A stretch of DNA of 64,000 bases from Microvirga sp052115485 (GCF_052115485.1 NZ_JBFRGU010000002.1:434001-498000), one strand, 5' to 3'; positions 49,726 through 58,284 are shown, counted from the stretch's first letter. The notes: generated by a model not told the origin, from the letters alone. Numbers and translations: made by a program.

Positions 49726-51804
49726 TTACTCGGCCGCCTCGAGCCGGACATGGCGCGCGAGCGCGGAGCACTCGGCCATGACACCGGACGCGCGGGCGAT
49801 CGGGTTCGTGAGATAGAAATCGGTGACAGGGCTCTGGAAAGCCTCGCGGCCCGGCGTGCCGCCGATCCCTGCGAGAGCCTGCACAGCCTGCGCCGTATCG
49901 GTCGCCGTAATGCTGTCGAGCTCCGCGAAGTGCGGATGCTCGGCATAGAGCTTGGCGCGAAGCGCGTTGAGCGAGTCGAACGGCAGGCGCTGGCCGAGCA
50001 CGTCGGAGAGCGCCCGCAGGATCGCCCAATCCTCGCGCGCATCGCCCGGAGCGAAAGCGGCGCGGTTGGCCATCTGCGCGCGGCCTTCCGTGTTCACGTA
50101 AGTGCCGGACTTTTCCGTGTAGGTCGCGCCGGGCAGGATCACGTCGGCGCGGTGCGCGCCACGGTCGCCATGAGTGCCCTGGTAGATCACGAAAGCACCG
50201 GGAGCCACGTCGATCTCGTCAGCGCCGAGATTGAACAGCACGTCGACGCCGCCACTCGCCATCTCGCGCGCGGTCAAGCCACCCTCACCCGGCACGAAGC
50301 CGAGATCGAGCGCGCCGACGCGGGACGCGGCGGTGTGGAGGATCGAAAATCCGTTCCAGCCTTCCGCGACAGCACCGACGCTGCGTGCAAGCTGCGCGGC
50401 GAATGAGAGGATCGCGAGACCGTCGGGACGGGCCAGAGCGCCCTGGCCGACGATGATGAGAGGCTTCTTCGCGCCCTTCAGCTTCTCGGCGAAGCTGTGA
50501 CGTCCGGCGAGGATGTCGGCAAGCGTCTCGGGGCCTGCGCCCAGATGCTCATGGGGATAGGTCAGATCGACATTCTCACCGATCAAGCCAATGAGCGGCG
50601 GAGCCATGCGCCAACGCTTGCGGATGCGCACGTTGACAAGAGAAGCTTCCAGACGCGGGTTCGAGCCGACGATGAGGATCGCGTCCGCATCTTCGATGCC
50701 CGCGATGGTCGAATTGAACAGGTAGGACGCGCGGCCATAAGCCGGCGACAGCACCGTGCCGTCCTGACGCGCATCGATATTCGTCACGCCCAGGCTCTGC
50801 ACGAGGAGCTTGAGCGCGTAAGTCTCTTCCACTGCCGCAAGGTCGCCGACGATGGCGCCGACGCGCTTCGGAACGGTGCCCTTCACGCGGTTTGCGATGA
50901 CGGCGAAGGCTTCCTGCCACGTGGCCGGACGCAGCTTGCCGTTCTCGCGCACGAAGGGACGGTCGAGGCGCTGCACGCGCAGGCCATCGACGATCTGGCG
51001 GGCCTTGTCGGTGATCCATTCCTCGTTCACCGCCTCGTTCACACGCGGCAGAATGCGCATGACCTCGCGGCCACGGGAGTCGACACGGATCGAGGAGCCG
51101 ACCGCGTCCATCACGTCGACGGAATCGGTCTTGTTCAGTTCCCACGGACGATAGTGGAACGCTTCCGGCTTGTGGGTGAGCGCGCCCACGGGGCAGAGAT
51201 CCGCCACGTTGGCCTGCAGCTCCGAGCCCATCGCCTTTTCGAGATAGCTCGTGATCTCCATGTCCTCGCCGCGCCAGATCGCGCCGAGATCGGATACGCC
51301 CGCGACCTCAGTCGTGAAGCGCACGCAACGGGTGCAGTGAATGCACCGGTTCATGGAGGTCTTGACCAGCGGGCCGAGATACTTGTCCGGAACGGCGCGC
51401 TTGTTTTCCTCGTAACGGGTCGTATCGACGCCGTAGGCCATGGCCTGATCCTGCAGGTCGCACTGGCCGCCCTGGTCGCAGATCGGGCAATCGAGCGGGT
51501 GGTTGATGAGCAGGAACTCCATCACCCCTTCCCGCGCCTTCTTCACCGTCGCGGACTTGGTTAGAATTTCCGGCGGCTCGCCGTTCGGGCCGGGACGGCA
51601 ATCGCGAACGCCCCAGGCGCATGACGCAACCGGCTTCGGAGCGCCCTTCACCTCGACGAGACACATGCGGCAATTGCCGGCGATCGAGAGACGTTCATGG
51701 AAGCAGAAACGCGGAATCTCCGCGCCCGCCGCTTCCGCCGCTTGGAGCAGCGTGAATTCCGGCGGAACGTCTACCTCGGTACCGTCAACGATGATCTTGG
51801 CCAT
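49726..51804 (-). CDS. nuoG: NADH-quinone oxidoreductase subunit G
   Basis: NuoG is the large iron-sulfur subunit of the peripheral arm. I use the ATG of MAKIIVDGTEV (692 residues); a GTG 12 bases upstream overlaps the nuoF stop and is possible. N-terminal motifs are the [2Fe-2S] set (CFHERLSIAGNCRMC and the following CAWG), the HxxxC-type cluster in HPLDCPICDQGGQC, and CIHCTRCVRF with the later CPVGAL. The rest is a molybdopterin-oxidoreductase-like domain. It is the first of nuoG-H-I, with 12-bp spacers. Confidence 0.97.
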   Translation of the reverse strand: MAKIIVDGTEVDVPPEFTLLQAAEAAGAEIPRFCFHERLSIAGNCRMCLVEVKGAPKPVASCAWGVRDCRPGPNGEPPEILTKSATVKKAREGVMEFLLINHPLDCPICDQGGQCDLQDQAMAYGVDTTRYEENKRAVPDKYLGPLVKTSMNRCIHCTRCVRFTTEVAGVSDLGAIWRGEDMEITSYLEKAMGSELQANVADLCPVGALTHKPEAFHYRPWELNKTDSVDVMDAVGSSIRVDSRGREVMRILPRVNEAVNEEWITDKARQIVDGLRVQRLDRPFVRENGKLRPATWQEAFAVIANRVKGTVPKRVGAIVGDLAAVEETYALKLLVQSLGVTNIDARQDGTVLSPAYGRASYLFNSTIAGIEDADAILIVGSNPRLEASLVNVRIRKRWRMAPPLIGLIGENVDLTYPHEHLGAGPETLADILAGRHSFAEKLKGAKKPLIIVGQGALARPDGLAILSFAAQLARSVGAVAEGWNGFSILHTAASRVGALDLGFVPGEGGLTAREMASGGVDVLFNLGADEIDVAPGAFVIYQGTHGDRGAHRADVILPGATYTEKSGTYVNTEGRAQMANRAAFAPGDAREDWAILRALSDVLGQRLPFDSLNALRAKLYAEHPHFAELDSITATDTAQAVQALAGIGGTPGREAFQSPVTDFYLTNPIARASGVMAECSALARHVRLEAAE

Positions 51805-51812
51805 CTTCAATC

Positions 51813-53114
51813 TCACTCCGCCGCAATCAGCACGGATTCGGAATGCGGGTTCGCCGCATAGTCATCGATGCGCTTTTCAATCTCATGCCGGAAGTGTCGG
51901 ATGAGGCCCTGCACCGGCCACGCCGCCGCGTCGCCGAGCGCGCAGATGGTATGACCTTCGATCTGGGTCGACACTTCGAGCAGCATGTCGATTTCGCGCT
52001 TCTGGGCGCGGCCTTCCGCCATGCGGCTCAACACGCGCCACATCCAACCCGTGCCTTCGCGGCACGGCGTGCACTGGCCACAGCTCTCGTGCTTGTAGAA
52101 ATACGAGATGCGAGTGATGGCGCGCACGATATCGGTGGACTTGTCCATGACGATCACCGCCGCCGTGCCGAGGCCCGAGCGGAGATTGCGCAGAGTGTCG
52201 AAATCCATGTACGCATCGATGATCTGATCGGCCGGAACGCACGGCACCGAAGAGCCGCCGGGAATCACCGCCAGGAGATTGTCCCAACCGCCGCGAATGC
52301 CGCCGCAATGGGTCTCGATCAGTTCGCGGAAGGTGATGCCCATGGCCTCTTCCACGTTGCACGGCTTGTTCACGTGGCCCGACACGCAGAACAGCTTGGT
52401 GCCGACGTTGTTCGGGCGGCCGATGCTGGAGAACCACGACGCGCCGCGACGCAGAATCTCGCCCGCGACCGCAATCGATTCCACATTGTTCACCGTCGTC
52501 GGGCAGCCATAGAGGCCCATATTCGCCGGGAACGGAGGCTTCAGGCGCGGCATGCCCTTCTTGCCTTCTAGGCTTTCAAGAAGCGCTGTCTCCTCGCCGC
52601 AGATGTAAGCGCCCGCGCCGTGGTGGAGATAGAGGTCGAAGGGATAGCCGTGGATGTTGTCCTTGCCGATGAGCTTCGCCTCATAGGCCTCGTCGATGGC
52701 CTTCTGGAGCGCGTGCTTCTCGGCGATGTATTCACCGCGGATATAGATGTAGGCGGCGTTCGCGTTCATGGCGAAGGACGCGATGAGGCAGCCTTCGATG
52801 AGAAGATGCGGATCGTGCCGCATGATCTCGCGATCCTTACAGGTGCCGGGCTCCGACTCGTCCGCGTTGACCACGAGATAGCTCGGGCGGCCATCCGACT
52901 GCTTGGGCATGAAGGACCACTTCATACCGGTCGGGAAGCCCGCGCCGCCGCGCCCGCGCAGGCCCGACTTCTTCATCTCATCGATGATCCAGTCGCGGCC
53001 CTGCTGCAGCAGGAACTTCGTGCCATCCCATGCGCCACGCATCTGCGCGGCCTTCAGGCCGGGAGAATGCAGGCCGTAGAGGTTTGTGAAAATGCGATCT
53101 TTGTCCTGAAGCAT
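51813..53114 (-). CDS. nuoF: NADH-quinone oxidoreductase subunit F
   Basis: NuoF, 433 residues, binds NADH, FMN and cluster N3, so it is the electron entry site of complex I. GLRGRGGAGFPTG is the nucleotide-binding glycine-rich loop. ICGEETALLESLEG contributes to the FMN/NADH site, and ESCGQCTPCREG plus a later cysteine ligate the [4Fe-4S] cluster. It lies 13 bp after nuoE and its stop overlaps an alternative nuoG start. Confidence 0.97.
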   Translation of the reverse strand: MLQDKDRIFTNLYGLHSPGLKAAQMRGAWDGTKFLLQQGRDWIIDEMKKSGLRGRGGAGFPTGMKWSFMPKQSDGRPSYLVVNADESEPGTCKDREIMRHDPHLLIEGCLIASFAMNANAAYIYIRGEYIAEKHALQKAIDEAYEAKLIGKDNIHGYPFDLYLHHGAGAYICGEETALLESLEGKKGMPRLKPPFPANMGLYGCPTTVNNVESIAVAGEILRRGASWFSSIGRPNNVGTKLFCVSGHVNKPCNVEEAMGITFRELIETHCGGIRGGWDNLLAVIPGGSSVPCVPADQIIDAYMDFDTLRNLRSGLGTAAVIVMDKSTDIVRAITRISYFYKHESCGQCTPCREGTGWMWRVLSRMAEGRAQKREIDMLLEVSTQIEGHTICALGDAAAWPVQGLIRHFRHEIEKRIDDYAANPHSESVLIAAE

Positions 53115-53127
53115 CTCTTTTTCCTCC

Positions 53128-53997
53128 TCAGGACTTCTTGCTGTCTTTTTCGACGGCTTTGGGCGAAGCAGCCTTCTGTTCGGCCCCCGTCACAGGCGCC
53201 TCACCTTCCTTCGCCCGCTTGGCCGGCGTATCAGCCTTTTCGGTCTCTACAGCGCGGCCAGATTCGGGCTTGGCGGGTTTCGGGTTCGACGCAGCGGTCG
53301 CCTGTGCAGCGGCGGCCTCGCCAGTCGTGGCGGCCTTCACCGCCTCTTCCTCGAAACGCTTGCGCCACGTGCCGATCATCGAGCCGTCATAGAGCGACGG
53401 ATCAGTCAGCGTCTTGATCGCATCTTCCGGCTCGGATGCGCGGCGGCCGTTCTGCGGGCCCTTCTTCACGGGCCGTCCGGCGGCGAGATCGTTCAGCAGC
53501 TTCTCGAAGTTCTGAGGTGTCAGATCCTCGTAGTAATCGTCGTTGATCTGAACCATCGGCGCGTTGCAGCAGGCCCCGAGGCACTCGACTTCGAGCCACG
53601 AGAACATGCCGTCGTCGCTCAGATGTCCCTGCTCGCCGAAACGGCTCTCCAGCACTTTCTTGATGTCGCCGGCGCCACGCAACAGGCACGGCGTGGTGCC
53701 GCAGAACTGGATGAAATACTTGCCGACCGGAGCAAGGTTGAACATCGTGTAGAAGGTCGCCACTTCCATCACGCGGATCGGCGGCATGTCGAGCAGCGCG
53801 GCAACCGCCTCGATGGCCTTCTGCGGCAGCCAGCCGTCATGCTGCTCCTGCACGCGCCACAGCAACGGAATCACCGCCGAAGCCTGACGGCCCGGCGGGT
53901 ACTTGGCGATCTGTTCTTGCGCAAAAGCTTCGGTTTCGGGTGTGAACTCGAAGCTTTTGGGCTGGAACTCTTCAGGCGCGAGCTTGCGAACGGCCAT
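53128..53997 (-). CDS. nuoE: NADH-quinone oxidoreductase subunit E
   Basis: NuoE carries the [2Fe-2S] cluster N1a next to the flavin. From the ATG of MAVRKLAPEEF it has 289 residues. An upstream in-frame extension would read into the BIME-like repeat and is rejected. The thioredoxin-like domain has CGTTPC and, later, CLGACCNAP as cluster ligands. A C-terminal extension of roughly 90 residues, rich in Ala, Lys, Glu and Pro, is unlike E. coli NuoE but usual in alphaproteobacteria. Confidence 0.96.
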   Translation of the reverse strand: MAVRKLAPEEFQPKSFEFTPETEAFAQEQIAKYPPGRQASAVIPLLWRVQEQHDGWLPQKAIEAVAALLDMPPIRVMEVATFYTMFNLAPVGKYFIQFCGTTPCLLRGAGDIKKVLESRFGEQGHLSDDGMFSWLEVECLGACCNAPMVQINDDYYEDLTPQNFEKLLNDLAAGRPVKKGPQNGRRASEPEDAIKTLTDPSLYDGSMIGTWRKRFEEEAVKAATTGEAAAAQATAASNPKPAKPESGRAVETEKADTPAKRAKEGEAPVTGAEQKAASPKAVEKDSKKS

Positions 53998-54009
53998 TCT
54001 AACCTCTCT

Positions 54010-54103
54010 CGTCATGGCCGGGCTTGACCCGGCCATCTACGACTTTAACCCAGTGCCGCACCACGCCGGGGCGTGGATGGCCGGAACAAGTCCGGCCATG
54101 ACG
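54010..54103. repeat. BIME-like palindrome between nuoD and nuoE
   Basis: The left arm starts CGTCATGGCCGGGCTTG and the right arm, read in reverse complement, starts CGTCATGGCCGGACTTG. A 32-bp inverted pair thus flanks about 30 bp of unrelated sequence. This is a very common dispersed element of Rhizobiales. It occupies almost all of the nuoD-nuoE gap and would fold in the operon mRNA. Confidence 0.8.
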
Positions 54104-54114
54104 CGGCGAAACCA

Positions 54115-55305
54115 TCACCGATCGACCTCGCCGAACACGATGTCGAGCGTACCCAAAATACACGAGACGTCGGCCAGCATGTGCCCACGACACATGAAGT
54201 CCATCGCCTGCAGATGCGCGAACCCAGGAGCACGGATCTTGCAGCGATACGGCTTGTTGGAGCCGTCGCTCACGAGATACACGCCGAACTCGCCCTTCGG
54301 CGCTTCCACGGCGGCGTAGACTTCGCCCGCCGGCACGTGGAAGCCTTCTGTATAGAGCTTGAAGTGATGAATCAGCGCTTCCATGGAGCGCTTCATATCC
54401 TTGCGCGAAGGCGCCGCGACCTTACCGTCGAGCGTGCGCACGGGACCCTGCCCGTCCGGCGCGCGCAGCTTGGCGACGCACTGCTTCATGATGCGCACGG
54501 CCTGGCGCATCTCCTCCATGCGGATCACCTGGCGATCGTAACTATCGCCGTTCTTGCCGATGGGGATGTCGAAATCCATTTCCTCGTAGCATTCGTAGGG
54601 CTGCGACTTGCGCAGATCCCACGCCGCGCCGGAGCCGCGCACCATGACGCCCGAGAAGCCCCACTTCCAGCATTCCTCCAGCGAAACCACGCCGATATCG
54701 ACGTTGCGCTGCTTGAAGATGCGGTTCGCCATCACAAGATTGTCGAGATCGTCCACGACTTTCAGGAACGGGTCGCAGAACGCTTCGATGTCGTCGATGA
54801 GCGCGGGCGTGATATCCATGTTCACGCCGCCGGGACGGATGTAGTTGGCATGCATGCGCGCGCCGGAAGCGCGCTCATAGAACACCATCAGCTTTTCGCG
54901 CTCCTCGAAGCCCCAGAGCGGCGGCGTGAGCGCACCCACGTCCATGGCCTGCGTGGTGACGTTGAGAAGGTGCGAGAGAAGGCGACCGATTTCGGAGAAC
55001 AGCACGCGGATGAGCTGCGCGCGACGCGGCACTTCGATGCCGAGCAGCTTCTCGATGGAAAGGCAGAAAGCATGCTCCTGATTCATCGGCGCGACGTAAT
55101 CGAGCCTGTCGAAATAGGGCGTCGCCTGCGTATAGGTCTTGTACTCGATCAGCTTCTCGGTGCCGCGATGGAGCAGACCGATATGCGGATCGACACGCTC
55201 GACCACCTCGCCGTCCAATTCCAGCACAAGGCGCAACACGCCGTGCGCAGCGGGGTGCTGCGGACCGAAGTTGATCGAGAAATTGCGGATATTATGTTCG
55301 CCCAT
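54115..55305 (-). CDS. nuoD: NADH-quinone oxidoreductase subunit D
   Basis: NuoD, 396 residues, is homologous to the large subunit of NiFe-hydrogenases and forms the quinone site of complex I with NuoB. The conserved FGPQHPAAHGVLR loop near residues 13-25 includes the quinone-contacting His, and RGTEKLIEYKTY follows. The C-terminal CILGTLDIVFGEVDR is the usual end. It lies 18 bp after nuoC. Confidence 0.97.
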   Translation of the reverse strand: MGEHNIRNFSINFGPQHPAAHGVLRLVLELDGEVVERVDPHIGLLHRGTEKLIEYKTYTQATPYFDRLDYVAPMNQEHAFCLSIEKLLGIEVPRRAQLIRVLFSEIGRLLSHLLNVTTQAMDVGALTPPLWGFEEREKLMVFYERASGARMHANYIRPGGVNMDITPALIDDIEAFCDPFLKVVDDLDNLVMANRIFKQRNVDIGVVSLEECWKWGFSGVMVRGSGAAWDLRKSQPYECYEEMDFDIPIGKNGDSYDRQVIRMEEMRQAVRIMKQCVAKLRAPDGQGPVRTLDGKVAAPSRKDMKRSMEALIHHFKLYTEGFHVPAGEVYAAVEAPKGEFGVYLVSDGSNKPYRCKIRAPGFAHLQAMDFMCRGHMLADVSCILGTLDIVFGEVDR

Positions 55306-55323
55306 GGGACCGCCCTCTCCGCT

Positions 55324-55926
55324 TTAAGCCTTCGCCTTCTCGTCGCCCGGGAGCACATAGTCGGTGCCCTCCCACGGCGAGAGGAAGTCGAAGTTGCGGA
55401 ATTCCTGATTGAGCTTCACCGGCTCATAGATCACGCGTCCCTGAGAATCGTCGTAGCGAACTTCGACGAAGCCGGTGAGCGGGAAGTCCTTGCGGAGCGG
55501 GAACCCCTCGAAGCCGTAATCGGTGAGAATGCGGCGCAGATCCGGGTGGCCGGAGAAAAGAATGCCGTAAAGATCGTAAGCTTCGCGCTCAAACCAGTTG
55601 GCCGAGGGGAAAACGCCGATGATCGAGGGAACCGGCGTGATTTCGTCGGTGGCGACCTTCACGCGGATGCGCTGGTTATGGCGTGGCGAAAGCAGGTGAT
55701 AAACCACATCGAAACGCTGCTCGCGGCTCGGATAATCCACACCACACAGATCGATGAAGCTGAAGAACAGGCACTTCGAATCGTCGCGCAGGAATTCGAT
55801 GGTTCTGACGATGTCCTGCGCGCGCACGACGATGGTGAGTTCGCCATAGGCGATGGCCCGTTCGGTCACAACCTCGCCGAGGGACGAGGCAATGTGATCG
55901 CTCAGGGCCTGAAGCTCCGCACTCAT
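55324..55926 (-). CDS. nuoC: NADH-quinone oxidoreductase subunit C
   Basis: NuoC, 200 residues from the ATG of MSAELQALSD, is a peripheral-arm scaffold subunit that binds NuoD. The conserved ANWFEREAYDLYGILFSGHPDLRRILTDYGFEGFPLRKDFPLTG is unmistakable. NuoC and NuoD are separate here, not fused as in E. coli. It follows nuoB by 16 bp. Confidence 0.97.
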   Translation of the reverse strand: MSAELQALSDHIASSLGEVVTERAIAYGELTIVVRAQDIVRTIEFLRDDSKCLFFSFIDLCGVDYPSREQRFDVVYHLLSPRHNQRIRVKVATDEITPVPSIIGVFPSANWFEREAYDLYGILFSGHPDLRRILTDYGFEGFPLRKDFPLTGFVEVRYDDSQGRVIYEPVKLNQEFRNFDFLSPWEGTDYVLPGDEKAKA

Positions 55927-55942
55927 GCGATAACCTTTTCGT

Positions 55943-56527
55943 TCAGCGCTCGATCGTGCCGGTGCGGCGGATCTTTTTCTGGAGAAGAAGAATGCCGTAG
56001 AGCAGCGCTTCGGCCGTCGGAGGACAACCAGGGACGTAGATATCGACGGGCACGATGCGGTCGCAGCCGCGCACCACCGAATAGGAATAATGGTAGTAGC
56101 CGCCGCCATTGGCGCAGGAGCCCATGGAGATGACGTAACGCGGCTCCGGCATCTGGTCGTAGACCTTGCGGAGCGCAGGAGCCATCTTGTTGGTCAGCGT
56201 GCCGGCGACGATCATCACATCGGACTGGCGCGGGCTGGCGCGCGGGGCGAAGCCGAAGCGTTCCACGTCATAACGCGGCATCGAGGCCTGCATCATCTCA
56301 ACGGCGCAGCAAGCGAGACCGAAGGTCATCCACATCAGCGAGCCCGTGCGAGCCCAGTTGATCAGATCCTCGGTCGAGGTGACGAGGAAGCCCTTGTCGG
56401 CAAGCTCGTCCTTGATGGAGCCGAAAAACGGATCGTTCGAACCGATAGGCAGCCCGGTCGCCGGATCGACGGCGCCCACAGGGCTTGGAGCGACGAGGGT
56501 TGAGCCGGTATTCGTGATCAATCCCAT
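55943..56527 (-). CDS. nuoB: NADH-quinone oxidoreductase subunit B
   Basis: NuoB, 194 residues, holds the terminal [4Fe-4S] cluster N2 that reduces quinone. The ligands are the tandem cysteines in GLACCAVEMM plus SMGSCANGGG and VPGCPPTAEAL. The start is the ATG of MGLITNTGS; it overlaps the end of nuoA by 10 bp. Confidence 0.97.
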   Translation of the reverse strand: MGLITNTGSTLVAPSPVGAVDPATGLPIGSNDPFFGSIKDELADKGFLVTSTEDLINWARTGSLMWMTFGLACCAVEMMQASMPRYDVERFGFAPRASPRQSDVMIVAGTLTNKMAPALRKVYDQMPEPRYVISMGSCANGGGYYHYSYSVVRGCDRIVPVDIYVPGCPPTAEALLYGILLLQKKIRRTGTIER

Positions 56528-56883
56528 TCCAATGCTCCCTTCTTCCATTCGTACATGAAACCGACGGTCAGCACCCCGAGGAAAATCATCATGGAGATGA
56601 AGCCGAACCATCCGAGACCACCGAACGTGATGGCCCATGGGAAGAGGAAGGCCACTTCGAGATCGAAGATGATGAAGAGGATGGAGACAAGGTAGAATCG
56701 CACGTCGAACTTCATGCGCGCGTCGTCGAAGGCATTGAAGCCGCACTCATAGGCCGAAAGCTTTTCCGTATCCGGGCTGCTGTAGGCAACGATAAAGGGG
56801 GCGACAAGCAGCGCCAAACCGATCACCAGCGAAACGCCGATAAAGATGACCAGAGGCAGGTAGGCGGCGAGGAGATTCGTCAT
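56518..56883 (-). CDS. nuoA: NADH-quinone oxidoreductase subunit A
   Basis: NuoA, 121 residues with three helices, starts at the ATG of MTNLLAAYLPL. YECGFNAFDDARMKFDVRFYLVSILFIIFDLEVAFLFPW holds the conserved loop cysteine region and helix that contacts the quinone chamber. It is the first gene of the fourteen-gene nuo operon, which runs to nuoN without interruption by unrelated genes. A 542-bp region upstream holds hairpins and presumably the promoter. Confidence 0.96.
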   Translation of the reverse strand: MTNLLAAYLPLVIFIGVSLVIGLALLVAPFIVAYSSPDTEKLSAYECGFNAFDDARMKFDVRFYLVSILFIIFDLEVAFLFPWAITFGGLGWFGFISMMIFLGVLTVGFMYEWKKGALEWD

Positions 56884-56944
56884 ACGACACCTAAGGTGAA
56901 CAAGGCTCGGCTTCAAACCGGCCTCAATCCTTGGATTTAATCGG

Positions 56945-56965
56945 AAAAAGGCCTGCCAACAGGCC
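56945..56965 (-). terminator. Hairpin with T-run in the nuoA leader (minus strand)
   Basis: Perfect 6-bp arms GGCCTG and CAGGCC flank a TTGG loop and, on the minus strand, are followed by TTTTT. It lies 62 bp before the nuoA start codon, within what would be the nuo leader. It could end a transcript from upstream, or attenuate nuo. Short stem, so strength is moderate. Confidence 0.5.
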
Positions 56966-57079
56966 CTGCGACAAACCACGAATTGTGGCGCGACGCTTAA
57001 CCGAGTTTCCCTTCTCTGACAAGTGTTTGCCGCGCTGCGAAAAGAATCTTTCTAAACTATGTTGTTGCCATTTCCCCAT

Positions 57080-57107
57080 CCCGAAAGGCGCGGATTCGGG
57101 TCTTTTT
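57080..57107 (+). terminator. Plus-strand hairpin with T-run upstream of nuoA
   Basis: CCCGAA and TTCGGG pair around a 9-nt loop, followed by TCTTTTT. No plus-strand gene precedes it in this gap, so its purpose is unclear. A short unannotated transcript from 56970 onward is possible but no promoter is seen. Confidence 0.35.
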
Positions 57108-57425
57108 GCCCGCGCCCTAGATCAGGCCCGGATCACATCCACTTCGTCCGGAATAAGAGCTCATTGCCGTTGAAGGCATTGCAAGCCTAGCCAGAACGCA
57201 ACTCAGCGCCCTATTTCGGCCGCGGTCGCACTCACGCGAGAATGACAGATATGCAAGGTACGAATGCACGAGACGCGGGGAGTTCTCGCAATGTACGCGG
57301 CAAAAACAAAGAAGGAGCTCGAAAAGCTAGTCCGCACGCGAGCGGAAAACTCCGAACATCAAACTTGAGGCTTGTCTGGATAACGACGCTTCGTCGCTGG
57401 ATCGATCAGTTGACCGGTTTGAAAG

Positions 57426-57502
57426 TGGCGCGGGCGACGGGGCTCGAACCCGCGACCTCCGGCGTGACAGGCCGGCACTCTAACCAACTGAGCTACGCCC
57501 GC
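57426..57502 (-). tRNA. tRNA-Asp (anticodon GTC)
   Basis: Reading the minus strand, the sequence folds as a full cloverleaf. The acceptor stem GCGGGCG pairs with CGCCCGC, followed by G and an encoded CCA. The D arm is TAGCTCAGTTGGTTAGA, the anticodon loop CTGTCAC gives GTC, and the T arm is GGTTCGAGCCC. The 77-nt length includes CCA. Confidence 0.96.
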
Positions 57503-58035
57503 GCATTGTGCCACCGAAGCGGCTTTGGGCAGCCGCCGAAGCGGTGTGGGCGGGGTTTAAGGGCGCCCCACGGCGGTGTCAAGCGCCTCTGAATTTTAAT
57601 TTGAAGAATGTCCGCCAACACGGAAGCCGGCGAAGCAAAAAAGCCTCGAAAAAGAACCACCGCGACGAGAATCGAGCTGTGAGTTTAAGGCAGACTATCG
57701 AGGCGCCAGAGACGGCCGAACATCCACGCCACGAATCTCCTCCTCCGAAGCGCTCCAAAGCCTGAAAAGCGGGATTGAAACGAGACAGGAAGAGGAAACG
57801 AAAATAACGCCGATCAGAAAGATGGACATTGAGAGAGCCTCCGACTCATAGAGGTAGAATGCCTCAACATGGTTCACAAAAACTTAATTTCGTTACATTG
57901 AAACAGTGTTTGACAGGCACTTCCCTCGAGCGCAACTAAATTCGTAGCGTTTGGTTATCTGCCGCAGGTTGCGCGAGGCTGTTGTTTCGACGTCAGCGCG
58001 ACATCGAAGGGGCCGGATCATCCGGACTTGCGAAA
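57503..58035. other. 533-bp gap between the two tRNA genes
   Basis: The gap contains the possible small membrane-protein gene at 57695-57829. Positions 57860-57920 are rich in A+T and likely contain its promoter. A GC-rich inverted segment (GAAGCGGCTTTGGGC and GCCGCCGAAGCGG, about 57515-57545) lies near the tRNA-Asp 5' end. I see no other gene or RNA. Confidence 0.5.
57695..57829 (-). CDS. Possible 44-residue single-span membrane protein
   Basis: A short frame starts with ATG at 57827-57829 with GGAGG at a spacing of eight bases. The peptide MSIFLIGVIFVSSSCLVSIP is strongly hydrophobic and should form one membrane helix (about residues 2-23). It is followed by FRLWSASEEE and a basic, charged tail. 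The good ribosome-binding site and the hydrophobic-then-charged pattern support a real microprotein. No family is recognised, and chance is still possible. Confidence 0.38.
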   Translation of the reverse strand: MSIFLIGVIFVSSSCLVSIPLFRLWSASEEEIRGVDVRPSLAPR

Positions 58036-58111
58036 TGGTGGGCGGTGACGGGCTCGAACCGCCGACCCTCTCGGTGTAAACGAGATGCTCTACCAACTGA
58101 GCTAACCGCCC
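58036..58111 (-). tRNA. tRNA-Val (anticodon TAC)
   Basis: On the minus strand the acceptor stem GGGCGGT pairs with ACCGCCC, followed by A and an encoded CCA (76 nt). The anticodon stem CTCGT/ACGAG-type pairs around TTTACAC, with anticodon TAC. The T arm GCGGTTCGAGCCC is standard. It is the second tRNA in this stretch. Confidence 0.96.
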
Positions 58112-58114
58112 TTA

Positions 58115-58206
58115 GAGCATGACCCCGTCTAAACGTTGGCCGGACTCTAAATTCGTTACCCTGCGTGATCCTTTGGAAAACCCGGTTTCGGGTTTCAGGA
58201 TCATGC
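58115..58206. repeat. Interspersed GATCATGC repeat, copy 3
   Basis: The element starts GAGCATGACCCC, has a TTTGGAAAACCCGG core and ends TTTCAGGATCATGC. It is similar in its ends and core to the elements at 1442-1486 and 41205-41250. It lies directly upstream of tRNA-Val and downstream of the hup terminator. Confidence 0.55.
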
Positions 58207-58221
58207 GTCAGTCTCCGACAT

Positions 58222-58257
58222 AAAAAAAGAAGACCGACAACGCAAGCGTGGCCGGCC
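58222..58257 (-). terminator. Intrinsic terminator after hup
   Basis: On the minus strand GGCCGGCCACGC pairs with GCGTTGTCGGTC (one mismatch, two wobbles) around TT and is followed by TTCTTTTTTTA. It lies 28 bp past the hup stop codon. Confidence 0.75.
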
Positions 58258-58284
58258 CTCTTTGAGACAAAAACGTAATCGGTA

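Larger units (their letters stand above)
56884..57425 (-). promoter_or_regulatory. nuo operon upstream region (leader with hairpins)
   Basis: This 542-bp stretch between nuoA and tRNA-Asp has no convincing gene. Two stem-loops with T-runs are seen, one per strand (56945-56965, minus; 57080-57107, plus). The region 57010-57075 is AT-richer and could hold the nuo promoter, but I find no clear -35/-10 pair. The minus-strand hairpin lies between any such promoter and nuoA. Confidence 0.4.

Noticed and set aside
47899..50406. An 835-codon open frame on the plus strand opposite nuoI, nuoH and the end of nuoG
   Set aside because: It is the antisense shadow of complex I genes, is rich in Arg, His and Glu and lacks any domain.
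53998..54036. N-terminal extension of nuoE by 13 codons
   Set aside because: The added residues are encoded by the BIME-like repeat and are absent from the family.
54073..56133. A 686-codon plus-strand frame opposite nuoB, nuoC and nuoD
   Set aside because: It is antisense to strongly conserved genes with the same shadow composition, and it begins inside the BIME-like repeat.
57508..57765. An 85-codon plus-strand frame between the tRNA genes
   Set aside because: It is rich in Lys, Arg and Pro, begins in the tRNA-Asp flank and has no ribosome-binding site; the minus-strand 44-residue frame is a better candidate.
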